NCBI GenBank assembly: GCA_030038195.1
Contig: JASHPJ010000095.1
Location: 1-64,000 of the forward strand
From: Acidobacteriaceae bacterium
Lineage (GTDB): Bacteria > Acidobacteriota > Terriglobia > Terriglobales > Acidobacteriaceae
Length of the DNA stretch: 64,000 nt
Direction: 5' to 3'
Of the stretch, positions 27,476 to 36,581 are shown in pieces. The position numbers and the translations under genes were made by a program. Under the pieces are notes generated by a model. It was not told the origin of the DNA and ran no database searches. It saw nothing but the letters and a program-made list of their open reading frames with translations. Each line of letters starts with the position of its first letter. Position 1 is the stretch's first letter.

Positions 27476-28681
27476 GTGGCTGCACCGCGAAGAAACAGGA
27501 AATTCTGGATATGGCTGAGCGCCGGCATCGGCGCGGTGGTGCTGCTGTGCGGCACCGGCCTTGCGCACATGGCCAGAGGCGCCTCCATCGATCCCAACCG
27601 GATCGCCAAGGTCATGCGCGGCGATGTCGCGCAGTCGGTGGTGGCCACCGGCAAGATTCAGCCCATCACCAAGGTCGAGGTCAAAAGCAAGGCCTCGGGC
27701 ATCGTGGAAAAGCTCTTCGTCGATATCAACAACCACGTCACCAGGGGCCAGGAGCTGGCGCAGCTCGACCAGCAGGAGATTCGCGCGCAGGTGGACGCGC
27801 AGCGCGCGCAGCTTGCCTCTGCGCAGGCCAACGTGGCCACGTATGAGGCCAACATCGTGCAGGATAAGGTGAACGCCGCCGCTCCCGACCTGGCCATGTA
27901 CAAGGCCACGCTGGACCGCAACCTGGAGATGCAGAAAGACGGCATCGTGAGCCGCCAAGCGCTGGACGACGCCAACCGCGATTATCTCGCCGCGCTCACC
28001 CGCCGCAACTCCGCGCAGGCGCAGGTGGCCGTGGACGCAGCCAAGCTCAAGCAGGCCCGCGCGCAGGTGCTCGAAAGCCAGGCCACGCTCAACCAGCTTG
28101 AAGAGCAGCTCTCCTACACCACCATCGTCGCGCCCATGGACGGCGTGATCCTTTCCCGCGACGTGGAGATCGGCGACGCGGTCAGCTCCATCCTCGTTCT
28201 CGGATCAACCGCGACGCTGGTCATGACCGAAGGTGACACCACGCAGGTTTACGTGCAGGGCAAGGTGGACGAGGCGGACATCGCCCACGTCTATCTCGGC
28301 CAGCCCGCGCGCATCAAGGTGGAGAGCTTCCGCGACCGGCCCTTCTACGGCAAAGTCACCAAGATCGCACCCATGGGCGTGGAAAAAGACAACGTCACCA
28401 CCTTCGAGGTGCGCGTCTCCATCAACAACCCCGGCGGTGAGCTGAAGGCCAACATGACCGCCAACGCCGAAATCCTGCTCGACGAGCACAAGGGCGTGCT
28501 GACGGTGCCGGAAAACGCCGTCCTCTACGACAACCAGAAGAACGCATCGGTCGAAGTTCCCGACCGCAGCCAGAAGGACGGCACGCGCAAAGTGCCTGTA
28601 AAAGTAGGCCTTTCCAACGGCTCCGTGACGGAGATCGCAAGTGGGCTCAAAGAGGGCGACCAGGTGGTGCTGCAACAGTAG
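27476..28681 (+). CDS. MacA/HlyD-like periplasmic adaptor subunit
   Basis: 401 residues. An N-terminal anchor (FWIWLSAGIGAVVLLCGTG) is followed by a lipoyl-like half (VEVKSKASGIVEKLFVD), a helical hairpin of about 100 residues rich in Ala and Gln, and the second lipoyl half (YTTIVAPMDGVILSRDVEIG). A beta-barrel domain (VYVQGKVDEADIAHV) comes next. This is the adaptor of tripartite efflux pumps, linking an inner-membrane transporter to an outer-membrane channel. It starts at a GTG with GGGAGGA spaced 5 bases. It faces two MacB-type permease genes across a 246-base divergent region. No ATPase or TolC-like gene is visible beside it. Confidence 0.92.
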   Translation: MAAPRRNRKFWIWLSAGIGAVVLLCGTGLAHMARGASIDPNRIAKVMRGDVAQSVVATGKIQPITKVEVKSKASGIVEKLFVDINNHVTRGQELAQLDQQEIRAQVDAQRAQLASAQANVATYEANIVQDKVNAAAPDLAMYKATLDRNLEMQKDGIVSRQALDDANRDYLAALTRRNSAQAQVAVDAAKLKQARAQVLESQATLNQLEEQLSYTTIVAPMDGVILSRDVEIGDAVSSILVLGSTATLVMTEGDTTQVYVQGKVDEADIAHVYLGQPARIKVESFRDRPFYGKVTKIAPMGVEKDNVTTFEVRVSINNPGGELKANMTANAEILLDEHKGVLTVPENAVLYDNQKNASVEVPDRSQKDGTRKVPVKVGLSNGSVTEIASGLKEGDQVVLQQ

Positions 28682-29262
28682 CCGCGCCGCCGCATCGCCG
28701 CGCATCAACCCGGCGTCCTTATCCCTTTTTACCGGCTTACCCCGTCCTCTGGCGCATCGGAGGCCATCCGCCATTCGCTTCGCCGTTGCATCCGTCAAAA
28801 ATATCCGGCTCGATGGTAGCGAGACCATCCCCCCTTTTCGCGCCGCTCCAGGGCCCAACCCATCAGCCGTATCAACTCGGTCATTGCGATAGAACTAAAA
28901 CGGTTATTCATAAAAGCCTGCAGCGAACTCTCCCGAACTATCCAGTCCTGATATCGATCTCAGAAATTTGTTGACAAGCGCTTCCGCAAGCGCGTATTGT
29001 CACCTCCAATCAACTCAGCGATTCAAACTTTCGATTGATCTTTTGCTCATCGGCTTGAATTACTTCCCAATCTGTGCATGATCGCGCTCCCAGTCAAGCT
29101 CGGGAGCCAGGAGAGGGAGGCACGGGCCTCCTCGCAAAAAACGAGCGATCGGAAAAAACCGGTCGGTACGGTGACCACCCGCAGTTGAGCTCTTGGCTCA
29201 AGAAGGGGTGTTATGTCTTCAAAACGCACGCAAACAAGCACATTTCAGGAGGACGAAGGGCT
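28682..29262. other. Intergenic region and long leader of the TonB-dependent receptor gene
   Basis: No gene was recognised in 581 bases. The left 290 bases show nothing definite. A promoter lies at 28971-29000 and implies a 5' leader of about 250 bases. The leader holds several short inverted repeats, such as GCTCCC...GGGAGC near 29087-29108 and GAGCTCTTGGCTC near 29187-29199. The strong ribosome site AGGAGG at 29247-29252 then serves the ATG at 29263. Confidence 0.6.
28971..29000 (+). promoter_or_regulatory. Sigma-70 promoter with palindrome in the spacer
   Basis: A consensus -35 TTGACA (28971-28976), an 18-base spacer and -10 TATTGT (28995-29000). The spacer holds a perfect inverted repeat GCGCTT-CCGC-AAGCGC (28978-28993), well placed for a repressor of the LacI type, whose half-sites often contain AGCGCT-like cores. 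It reads toward the TonB-dependent receptor gene. Confidence 0.7.
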
Positions 29263-32200
29263 ATGCTGCATACTTCAGACCCCATAAGGGAGAAGTGCGG
29301 CCATCGGAGCGCAGACTCCATCGGCCATGGAATATCCCACCCATTGGCGACGATGCATCCCATGCGGCTTTACCGCCGTCTCGCCGGCAACACCCATGCC
29401 TGCGTTGTTCTGGCATTTGCAGTGGTGGCTCTGCTCGTGGCCTTCGTGTCGAGCCCCAGGCTGCAGGCCCAGACCAGCACCATCAATGGAACCGTCGTCG
29501 ATCCCACGGGCGCCGTGGTTGTGGGAGCCCATGTGCAGATCTTCGACGCAGCCACGCACAATCTCACCCGTGAAACCAACACCGACGCAAGCGGCTCCTT
29601 CCAGTTGCTCACGCTGCCCGCCGCAACCTACAATCTCAGGATCAACGCCACGGGCATGAAAGAGCTTGACCGCAACGGCATCGTGCTCGACCAGGACCAG
29701 ACCCTGGGCCTGGGCAACCTGGCGCTGACTGTCGGCCAGTCCTCGCAAACCGTCATGGTTTCGGCTGAAACCCCCACCATCGACACCACCAGCTCGAACA
29801 ACTCCGCGGTTATCGATCAGCGCCAAGTCGTCGAGCAGCCGTTGAACGGGCGCGACTTCGAATCGCTGCTCACCACCACCGCTGGCGTGGTGACCAACAA
29901 CAACTCGCAGTTCCGCCTGGTCTTCAACCAGACCGATGACTTCTACGTCAACGGAATGCGCGGCACCGATAACAACTTCTTCCTCGACGGCATCATCAAC
30001 ACCGACATCGGCGCCAACGACGGCGAATATACCGACCTCAGCATCGATGCCGTCGGCGAGTTCAAGACGCTCACCGGCAACTACAACGCCGAGTACGGGC
30101 GCAGCCCCGGCGTCATGATCCTGGTGAATACCAAGAGCGGCGGCGAGCGCTACCACGGCACACTTTACGAGTTCGACCGCAACACCGACTTTGACGCCAA
30201 CGACTGGTTCAGCAACCACGAGGGGCTGGGCCGCGCCGTGCTGCGGTTCAACCAGTTCGGCGCCAACGTGGGCGGATACATTCCCATTCCCAAAATCTCG
30301 CCGCGCAGCCATAAACGGGCGTTCTTCTTCTTCAACTACGAGGGCACGCGCGCCAGCCGTCCCAACGGCGGCACGTATTACACCATGCCGGTTCCGGGAA
30401 TGCTCGGCCTGGATACATCCGGCAACAAGCTCACGCAGGCCGACCTGTCGCCTATGTACCGCTCCGGACCGATATGCACCTACTACAACAACGGCCCCTA
30501 CACCGGCACCTGCACTCCGATCATCGTGAACGGATACCAAAGCGATTCCCAGCCCAACGCTCCTGCGCTGCCGGCCGGCGAAGTGCAGAACGGTCAGGCC
30601 TTCGTTCCGGGAACGGTCACCTATGACGCCGCCGGCGAAGTGACCGGTGGCACGCCGGTCAAGGACAACCTCATTCCGTCGTCGCAGTTCAACTCGCAGT
30701 ACGCGGCGATGATCGACGATTTCACGCCCGGCTACAAAGGCAACTTCAACCGGCCCTTCTTCAACAACGGATACAACGACGAGGAGCAGGTCAACTTCCA
30801 GGACACGTACACGTTCTATAAGAACCAGTACGCGCTGCGCGTGGACTACAACTTCGGTCCCAAGGCCAACGCTTTCTTCCGCTACGTGGACGACCGCCAG
30901 CAGGAGCAGGAGGGATTCGGCATCTTCTCCGGTCCCAGCTTCCCGGTCACGCCACTGTTCCGCCGCAAGCCGGGCAAGAGCTGGGCATGGGAGCTGACCA
31001 ACGTGATCTCGCCCACGCTCACCAACGAGGTCTCGGTAGGCTGGCTCCATCTGACGCAGATTGTCGACATCGTACCCGGTACGCCCAAGGCCGATTACGA
31101 CAAATCGACGCAGGGATGGACATTCTCCGATCTCTATCCCTCCACCAACACCCATGACCTTGCGCCTGCGGTCACCGACGGTAGCGGATACATCAACACC
31201 GGCATCTTTCCGGCCGGATGGACCTCGACCGGCAACACGGTTGTGGCCAACGACGACGTGACCAAGGTGTGGAAAGAGCACATCTTCAAGTTCGGCATCC
31301 TGCTCGACCTGAATGAAAACGGCCAGGAGGGATCGTGGCAGGAGAACGTCTCGATGAACTTCGGGGCCAGCAATCAGAACTCGTACAACACCAACAACGG
31401 CATGGCCAACATGCTCCTCGGCAACGCCACCACCATCAGCCAGACCAACGCCTTCGTCTTTGGCGCATTTCACATGTACCAGTACGAGGGCTATGCGCAG
31501 GACACGTGGAAGGCCAAGCCGCGATTGACGCTCGACTACGGCGTGCGCTACCAGTTTCTCGGGCCGACCTATACCGCCGGCAAGTATCACCAGTACTACT
31601 TTGAGCCGGACGCCTACATTCCCGCCGATGCCGTCACCATCAACACCGCTCCCAACGTGCCGGGCGCAGCGCCCACCCAGGGCACCATCTGCGGCGCAAA
31701 CGTCAACAACGGCAACGGCTGCGGCGGCATCAACAACTACGGCAATCCGTACAACGGCATGGTCCGCGAAGGCACCAACGGCCTGCCCAGGGGCGGCATG
31801 GACTTCCGCTATAACAACGTCGGACCGCGCATCGGTTTTGCCTGGGATGTATTCGGCAACAGCAAGACCGCTATCCGCGGCGGCTATGGCGTCTTCTACG
31901 AGCGCTACCAGCAGAACACCTTCAACTTCGGCGGCATCAGCAACCCGCCCAACGTCTACACGCCCACGCTGTATGGGCAGCCGATTGCGAACATCTCCGC
32001 AGCAGAGGTGAACGGTGCTCCGCTTACCGTCTCCGGCGGCGTGCTCACCGTGCTGCGCAAAGGCATGATTCCCACTACAGCGGGATTCAACTTCGGCATC
32101 CAGCAGGCGCTGCCGTTCCACATGGCCGTCGACGCCTCGTACGTCGGCAACCAGTCACGGCACCAGATCTACCTGCACGAGCTGGAGCAGTTGCCGCTGG

Positions 32201-33096
32201 GCTACACCAATGTCATCAACCCCACCATCCTTGGCTCGGTCAACAACGTCACGCAGGCAATCCTGCCCTACCTGGGCTACAGCTCGATCATCCAGACCGA
32301 CATGGGCGCCAGCTCCGGATACAACGCGCTGCAGGTCAGAGTCATTCGCCGGTTCAGCGACTGGCTCACCTTCAACGCCGACTACACCTTCTCCAAGGCC
32401 ATCGACCTGGAGGACGTGGACGGCGACCAGAACACGCTGCCCGATTACAGCCAGCTCTCCAAGTTCTACGCTCCGGCTGGCTACGACCGGCGCAACGTCT
32501 TCAACCTGCAATGGGTCTACAACACTCCGGGACTCAAGCAGTACAACAAGCTGTTGCAGGAGGTGGGCGGCAACTGGGAGGTCGCTGGCACCGCGCAGTT
32601 CTGGAGCGGCACGCCGTGTCTCTCTGGCGCAAGCCCAAGCGACGATGCGTGCGACCTGAGCTCGACCGGCAACCTGGGCAACGGCGGCTTCGGCCACATC
32701 CGCCCCGACTACGTGGGCGGCTCGTGGGCGGAATCGCACTCCCACAACGTTCCAGCCAACCAGTTCCCCATGTGGTATAATCCAGCGGTCTTTGCCGTGC
32801 CGGCCAACGGCACCTTCGGCAACTTCCACCGCAACACCATCTACGGCCCTGGCGTGAATAGCTGGAACATCTCGCTCTACAAGAACTTCACTATCAACGA
32901 AAACACCCGCTTCCAGCTCCGCTTCGAAGGCTACAACGTCTTCAACCACACGCAGTGGGGCAATGTAAACAACAGCCTCTCCGCGCCCGACGTGGCGGGA
33001 ACCACCTACTCCGGCTCCAACGCCGGCTCCTCCGGCCAGATCACCACTGTCCGCGATCCTCGACAACTGCAACTGGGCGGCAAGTTCTACTTCTAG
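29263..33096 (+). CDS. TonB-dependent receptor with carboxypeptidase-regulatory-like N-domain
   Basis: About 1277 residues. A signal peptide (VVLAFAVVALLVAFVSSPRL, then QAQ) leads to a carboxypeptidase-regulatory-like beta-sandwich (INGTVVDPTGAVVVGAHVQI). A plug domain (QVVEQPLNGRDFESLLTTT) and a large barrel follow, ending GGKFYF. The type is characteristic of Acidobacteriota and is generally assigned to uptake of oligosaccharides or other large nutrients. The substrate is unknown. The start at 29263 is fixed by AGGAGG. ATGs 30 residues further on are alternatives nearer the signal core. It is flanked by a promoter (28971) and a strong terminator (33115), so it is monocistronic. Confidence 0.94.
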   Translation: MLHTSDPIREKCGHRSADSIGHGISHPLATMHPMRLYRRLAGNTHACVVLAFAVVALLVAFVSSPRLQAQTSTINGTVVDPTGAVVVGAHVQIFDAATHNLTRETNTDASGSFQLLTLPAATYNLRINATGMKELDRNGIVLDQDQTLGLGNLALTVGQSSQTVMVSAETPTIDTTSSNNSAVIDQRQVVEQPLNGRDFESLLTTTAGVVTNNNSQFRLVFNQTDDFYVNGMRGTDNNFFLDGIINTDIGANDGEYTDLSIDAVGEFKTLTGNYNAEYGRSPGVMILVNTKSGGERYHGTLYEFDRNTDFDANDWFSNHEGLGRAVLRFNQFGANVGGYIPIPKISPRSHKRAFFFFNYEGTRASRPNGGTYYTMPVPGMLGLDTSGNKLTQADLSPMYRSGPICTYYNNGPYTGTCTPIIVNGYQSDSQPNAPALPAGEVQNGQAFVPGTVTYDAAGEVTGGTPVKDNLIPSSQFNSQYAAMIDDFTPGYKGNFNRPFFNNGYNDEEQVNFQDTYTFYKNQYALRVDYNFGPKANAFFRYVDDRQQEQEGFGIFSGPSFPVTPLFRRKPGKSWAWELTNVISPTLTNEVSVGWLHLTQIVDIVPGTPKADYDKSTQGWTFSDLYPSTNTHDLAPAVTDGSGYINTGIFPAGWTSTGNTVVANDDVTKVWKEHIFKFGILLDLNENGQEGSWQENVSMNFGASNQNSYNTNNGMANMLLGNATTISQTNAFVFGAFHMYQYEGYAQDTWKAKPRLTLDYGVRYQFLGPTYTAGKYHQYYFEPDAYIPADAVTINTAPNVPGAAPTQGTICGANVNNGNGCGGINNYGNPYNGMVREGTNGLPRGGMDFRYNNVGPRIGFAWDVFGNSKTAIRGGYGVFYERYQQNTFNFGGISNPPNVYTPTLYGQPIANISAAEVNGAPLTVSGGVLTVLRKGMIPTTAGFNFGIQQALPFHMAVDASYVGNQSRHQIYLHELEQLPLGYTNVINPTILGSVNNVTQAILPYLGYSSIIQTDMGASSGYNALQVRVIRRFSDWLTFNADYTFSKAIDLEDVDGDQNTLPDYSQLSKFYAPAGYDRRNVFNLQWVYNTPGLKQYNKLLQEVGGNWEVAGTAQFWSGTPCLSGASPSDDACDLSSTGNLGNGGFGHIRPDYVGGSWAESHSHNVPANQFPMWYNPAVFAVPANGTFGNFHRNTIYGPGVNSWNISLYKNFTINENTRFQLRFEGYNVFNHTQWGNVNNSLSAPDVAGTTYSGSNAGSSGQITTVRDPRQLQLGGKFYF

Positions 33097-33114
33097 CCGC
33101 ACCCTGTTCAACCC

Positions 33115-33148
33115 AATTGGCCGGACTCGCTTGAGTCCGGCCAATTTT
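33115..33148 (+). terminator. Rho-independent terminator after the receptor gene
   Basis: A perfect 14-base stem AATTGGCCGGACTC / GAGTCCGGCCAATT with a GCTT loop, followed by TTTTA. It lies 19 bases after the receptor stop codon. Confidence 0.9.
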
Positions 33149-33190
33149 ATATGCACCATCCTTTGCGCGCTTCCGGCATACGATAGCATC

Positions 33191-34360
33191 ATGCGATCTT
33201 ACTGCTCCGTCCTCGCACTCGCTCTTCTGCTCACCGCTGCCCGCGGCCTCTGCGCCGGCGTAGACACAGCGCGGCAGATCTTCGAGTCTGCGGTGCAGGC
33301 CATGCAGGCCGGCAACTACGCGCAGGCTGAGAGCGGCTTCCACCAGGTGCTCCAGCTCGATCCGCACAACGTCAGCGCACTGGCCAACCTGGGCATTCTC
33401 TACGCCAAGATGCGCCGCTACATCGAGGCGATCGAAGAGTACAAAAAAGTGCTCGCCCTTGACCCGCAGCAGCCGGAGACCCAGCTCAATCTCGGCCTTG
33501 CCTATCTCAAGCAGGACGACTACGCACAGGCGCTGCCCTACTTCCGCCAGCTTCACGCGCGCGACGCCGCAAACCAGAAGGCGACCATGCTGCTGGCTAC
33601 CTGTCTTATCTCTTCGGGCCATCCCGGCGAAGCCATTGCCCTGCTCAAGCCGCTGACCGATGCAAGCACCGCAGACCCCGCGGCGCTCTACCTGCTCGGC
33701 CTGGCTTATACGCGCGCCGGCGACGCCAACCAGGCACAGCAACTCTTCACGCGCCTCTTTGCCAGCGGCACAACGCCCGCGCAAACCAACTTTCTACTGG
33801 GCAAGGCCTACGCCGACGCCACCGACTACGACAAGGCCATCCAGGCCTTTCAGTCCACGCTGCAGACCGAACCCTCCTTTCCCGGCGCCCACACCGAGCT
33901 TGGCAAAGCCTATCTCGGCGCGCATCGCGACGCCGACGCGCAGCACGAGCTGGAGCTCGCCATCCACCAGGACCCGCAGGATGGCGACGCCTGTTATTAC
34001 CTGGGCGCCATGCTGGTGCAGTCGCAGCGCTACCAGGAGGGCCTGCCTTATCTGAAAAAAGCCAACCAGATCATTCCGGACGCCTGGGCCATCTACTTTT
34101 ACATGGGCAAGACCGAGTTCCTGCTCGGCCAGCCCGCCCAGGCCGTGCCGCTGCTGCGCCGGGCGACCGAGCTGAACCCCGACGACTCCGGCTCATACTA
34201 CCTGCTTTCCAGAGCGTACAAGGCAGAGGGTCGCGCCCAGGACGCGGCCGATGCCCTCAAACGCGTGGCGGCGCTGCACGTAACATCCCTCGACGTGGAG
34301 CGGCGCGCCCTGAAAGACGCCGGCATTGTAAAAAACGCCGGCATGGACAGCGGCCGATAG
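33191..34360 (+). CDS. Exported TPR-repeat protein
   Basis: 389 residues. A signal peptide (MRSYCSVLALALLLTAARGL, cleaved near CAG) is followed by some ten TPR units with the usual W/L-G-Y-A-F-A-P spacing, for example NVSALANLGILYAKMRRYIE and PETQLNLGLAYLKQDDYA. No catalytic domain follows. TPR arrays mediate protein-protein contacts, here in the periplasm. The ATG at 33191 starts the signal peptide, and the longer frame from 33131 overlaps the terminator region. It is transcribed after the receptor gene but beyond its terminator, so it probably has its own promoter. Confidence 0.88.
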   Translation: MRSYCSVLALALLLTAARGLCAGVDTARQIFESAVQAMQAGNYAQAESGFHQVLQLDPHNVSALANLGILYAKMRRYIEAIEEYKKVLALDPQQPETQLNLGLAYLKQDDYAQALPYFRQLHARDAANQKATMLLATCLISSGHPGEAIALLKPLTDASTADPAALYLLGLAYTRAGDANQAQQLFTRLFASGTTPAQTNFLLGKAYADATDYDKAIQAFQSTLQTEPSFPGAHTELGKAYLGAHRDADAQHELELAIHQDPQDGDACYYLGAMLVQSQRYQEGLPYLKKANQIIPDAWAIYFYMGKTEFLLGQPAQAVPLLRRATELNPDDSGSYYLLSRAYKAEGRAQDAADALKRVAALHVTSLDVERRALKDAGIVKNAGMDSGR

Positions 34361-35178
34361 CGAAATTCCCCGCCCCGGCCCTGTCCCCTGGGACCTGAGT
34401 CTGAAGTTCGCATGACAAATACGCTGTTATCCTGAGCGAATTTTGGCGCGTTTTGCGCCAAAATGAGTCGAAGGTCAAAGATCCGCCGTGGCGGGACCTG
34501 CGGTTCGGGACTTCAACTTATGCTACGAACCTCTGTGACGCCACACTGGTTTCCACATACCCATTGCGCGTCAATCTTTGCGCCAGCCGCCAAAATACTT
34601 CGCCAACGATGAAACGGCCTCCGCCCGCTGGCCACTATCGAGCCAGAGGGTGATGGAATGCCGAGCCTCAGCGTCCAGATCGGTGTCCTTTATAAAACTA
34701 TTGGCCAGCTTGAGCAGGGATCCGGACCGCGCGGCACGGCTCCGCGTCCGGCCCGGCTTGGCGCTTCCGGCCGCTGGCTTTACTCCTTTTATTGCCTCTG
34801 GTTCTCCCTTCCGCTGTCCATCTGGCTCAGTACCGGCTCGATTGGACTGCTTCTCTACTGGCAGGCGCTCTCCGCAGCCGCCTGCCTGCTGGAGAAGTTC
34901 TCACTGAAACAGCGGCCGGCCAGCGCTCTCGTTGCCGCCGGTCCGACCGCGGATTATTGCCCGGCCCAAGAGGCGGCACAATGACTCCACGGCTTGAGGG
35001 CGCAGCCGCGCGCAGGCAGACGGCATCCATGGCTCCAGCGTTTCTTCACGACCCGGCTTCCTTCGGCGCCAAGCGCGTGCAAACGTATCCCCGGCCGCGC
35101 GCGCGCAAGGCCGCGGCGCGTCCGTCGCCAACAGAGCGGATGGTATACTTGCGTTCTCCAAGGGTTACGGAGAACGCC
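34361..35178. other. Long intergenic region with a family B repeat
   Basis: About 818 bases without a convincing gene. A family B repeat occupies 34426-34510. A 108-codon frame at 34658-34984 has a hydrophobic middle (SFYCLWFSLPLSIWLS) but no recognisable family and no clear ribosome site. A -10-like TATACT at 35144-35149 lies 30 bases before the proposed sigma-factor start. Confidence 0.5.
34426..34510 (+). repeat. Interspersed repeat, family B
   Basis: The order is ATCCTGAGCGAA, then a hairpin TTTTGGCGCG/CGCCAAAA, then GAGTCGAAGG and GGGACCTGCGGTTCGGG. Related copies are at 63090-63175 and, inverted, 53430-53480. Confidence 0.8.
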
Positions 35179-35763
35179 TTGCAATTTCGAGAGTTCGACG
35201 CGGGTTATATCGAAAACCTCCGTGCGGGTGATCTCCGCACGCAGGAGCATTTCGTCGCTTATTTTACCGAGCTGCTTCACCTCAAGCTGCGTTCGCGCCT
35301 GCAATCCCCACATGCCATCGAAGACGTCCGCCAGGAAACCTTTGCACGGGTCCTGGCATCGCTCCGCAAGGAAGGCGCGCTGCGCCGGCCGGAGTGCCTG
35401 GGAGCCTTCGTCAACACCGTCTGCAACAACGTTCTCTTCGAGCACTACCGCATGGCGTCGCGCAGCCAGTCGCTCGACGACGAAGGGCAGCCCGAGCTTC
35501 CGGCCGCCGACTTCGACGTGCTGGGAATGGTGGCCGCCAAGCAGTTGAGGGCCAAAGTCCGCGAAATTCTGCTCGACATGCCGGAGCGGGACCGTTCCCT
35601 GCTCAAAGCCGTCTTCCTGGACGAAAGAGACCGTGAGGAGGTCTGCCGCGAGCGCGGCGTCGACCGGGAGTACCTGCGGGTCCTGCTTCACCGCGCCAAG
35701 CAGAACTTCAAGACCGCGTACGTCAAGCGGGTGGGCGCGGGAATTTTGTCGGAAAACGCATGA
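35179..35763 (+). CDS. ECF-type RNA polymerase sigma factor
   Basis: About 194 residues. The region 2-like part reads FVAYFTELLHLKLRSRL and IEDVRQETFARVLASLRKEG. The region 4-like part reads LDMPERDRSLLKAVFLDERD, REEVCRERGVDREYLRVLLH and RAKQNF. The frame is open far upstream (34792) with ATGs at 34981 and 35140. The TTG at 35179, with ACGGAG 6 bases before it, gives the normal family N-terminus (MQFREFDAGYIENLRAGD), so I choose it. The next gene, an anti-sigma factor, overlaps or lies just beyond the stop. The target promoters are unknown, but the CHAT protease locus downstream is an obvious candidate. Confidence 0.88.
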   Translation: MQFREFDAGYIENLRAGDLRTQEHFVAYFTELLHLKLRSRLQSPHAIEDVRQETFARVLASLRKEGALRRPECLGAFVNTVCNNVLFEHYRMASRSQSLDDEGQPELPAADFDVLGMVAAKQLRAKVREILLDMPERDRSLLKAVFLDERDREEVCRERGVDREYLRVLLHRAKQNFKTAYVKRVGAGILSENA

Positions 35764-35816
35764 GAGAGGGTGAGCCAATGAGCACGCTATGTTGCGCCGA
35801 ACCCGGGGAAGACAAC

Positions 35817-36524
35817 ATGAATCACAACGAAGCTGTACAACTTATGGCTGTGGAGCGATACCTGTTGGACGAGTTGACGTCTGAGCTCCGCGACGAATTC
35901 GAGGAGCACATGTTCGATTGTGCCGAGTGCGCGCTCGATCTGCGCGCCGGCGCAACGTTTGTCCAGGAGGTGAAGCTGCAGTTGCCACAGTTGGCCGTTT
36001 CGCCGGACCCAGCCGCGCCGGGCATCGAGCCGCGTTCCGGGCAGCGGTCCGCCAGGGGCTTCTTCGACTGGTTCTCCTGGCTCCGGCCGGCTTTTGCCGT
36101 ACCTGCCTTTGCCGCGCTGCTGGCGGTCATCGCCTACCAGAACTTCGAGACCATCCCCGCCCTGCGCGCGTCGGCCGGCAGCCCGCGCCTGGCGCCCTGG
36201 GTCAGCTTCCACACCGGCACGCGCGGCGCCGCGCGTCTCGAGGTGCCCGCTGACCGCAAGCAGGGCGCGGCGGTGGTCATCGAGCTGTCCCAGGACATTC
36301 CCTATGCAAGCTACGTCTTCGAGCTGTACGATCAACACGGCAACCGGTTCTGGACGCAGACTGTCTCCGCTTCAGGCCAGGCCGGCAACGGAGCCTTTAC
36401 ACTCTTGATACCCGGCCCGGGCCTCGAAGAGGAGAGCTATACGCTGGTCATTACCGGCGCGACACCGCAAGGCGCCCGGACTGAGATCGACCGCCGCATC
36501 CTCGACGTTCATTTTGACGACTAA
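35817..36524 (+). CDS. Zinc-finger transmembrane anti-sigma factor
   Basis: 235 residues from the ATG at 35817. An N-terminal zf-HC2 motif H31-x3-C35-x2-C38 (HMFDCAEC) is typical of ZAS-type anti-sigma domains that hold an ECF sigma factor at the membrane. One transmembrane helix follows (about 91-108, PAFAVPAFAALLAVIAY). The external C-terminal domain of about 125 residues is beta-rich (AAVVIELSQDIPYASYVFEL), and its family was not recognised. In-frame ATGs at 35760 (overlapping the sigma stop as ATGA) and 35778 exist. The MNHNEAVQLM start with GGGGAAG upstream fits the family best. It pairs with the preceding sigma gene. Confidence 0.85.
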   Translation: MNHNEAVQLMAVERYLLDELTSELRDEFEEHMFDCAECALDLRAGATFVQEVKLQLPQLAVSPDPAAPGIEPRSGQRSARGFFDWFSWLRPAFAVPAFAALLAVIAYQNFETIPALRASAGSPRLAPWVSFHTGTRGAARLEVPADRKQGAAVVIELSQDIPYASYVFELYDQHGNRFWTQTVSASGQAGNGAFTLLIPGPGLEEESYTLVITGATPQGARTEIDRRILDVHFDD

Positions 36525-36529
36525 AGCAG

Positions 36530-36552
36530 GCCGGGCTAGCCTAAAGCCCGGC
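36530..36552. repeat. Short hairpin between anti-sigma gene and next gene
   Basis: GCCGGGCT and AGCCCGGC arms around 7 bases form a stable stem in the 57-base gap. There is no T-run, so it is more likely an mRNA processing or attenuation hairpin or a repeat remnant than a terminator. Confidence 0.5.
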
Positions 36553-36581
36553 GCTTCTCTCGAAAGGAAGTTGAATCTGGC

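Noticed and set aside
29275-32121. Open frame of about 950 codons opposite the TonB-dependent receptor
   Set aside because: It is antisense to a clear receptor gene, has no recognisable domain, and is explained by codon bias.
34658-34984. Possible small gene before the sigma factor
   Set aside because: A hydrophobic middle is present, but there is no clear ribosome site or family, and the sigma gene's own control region probably lies here. It is mentioned only in the intergenic description.
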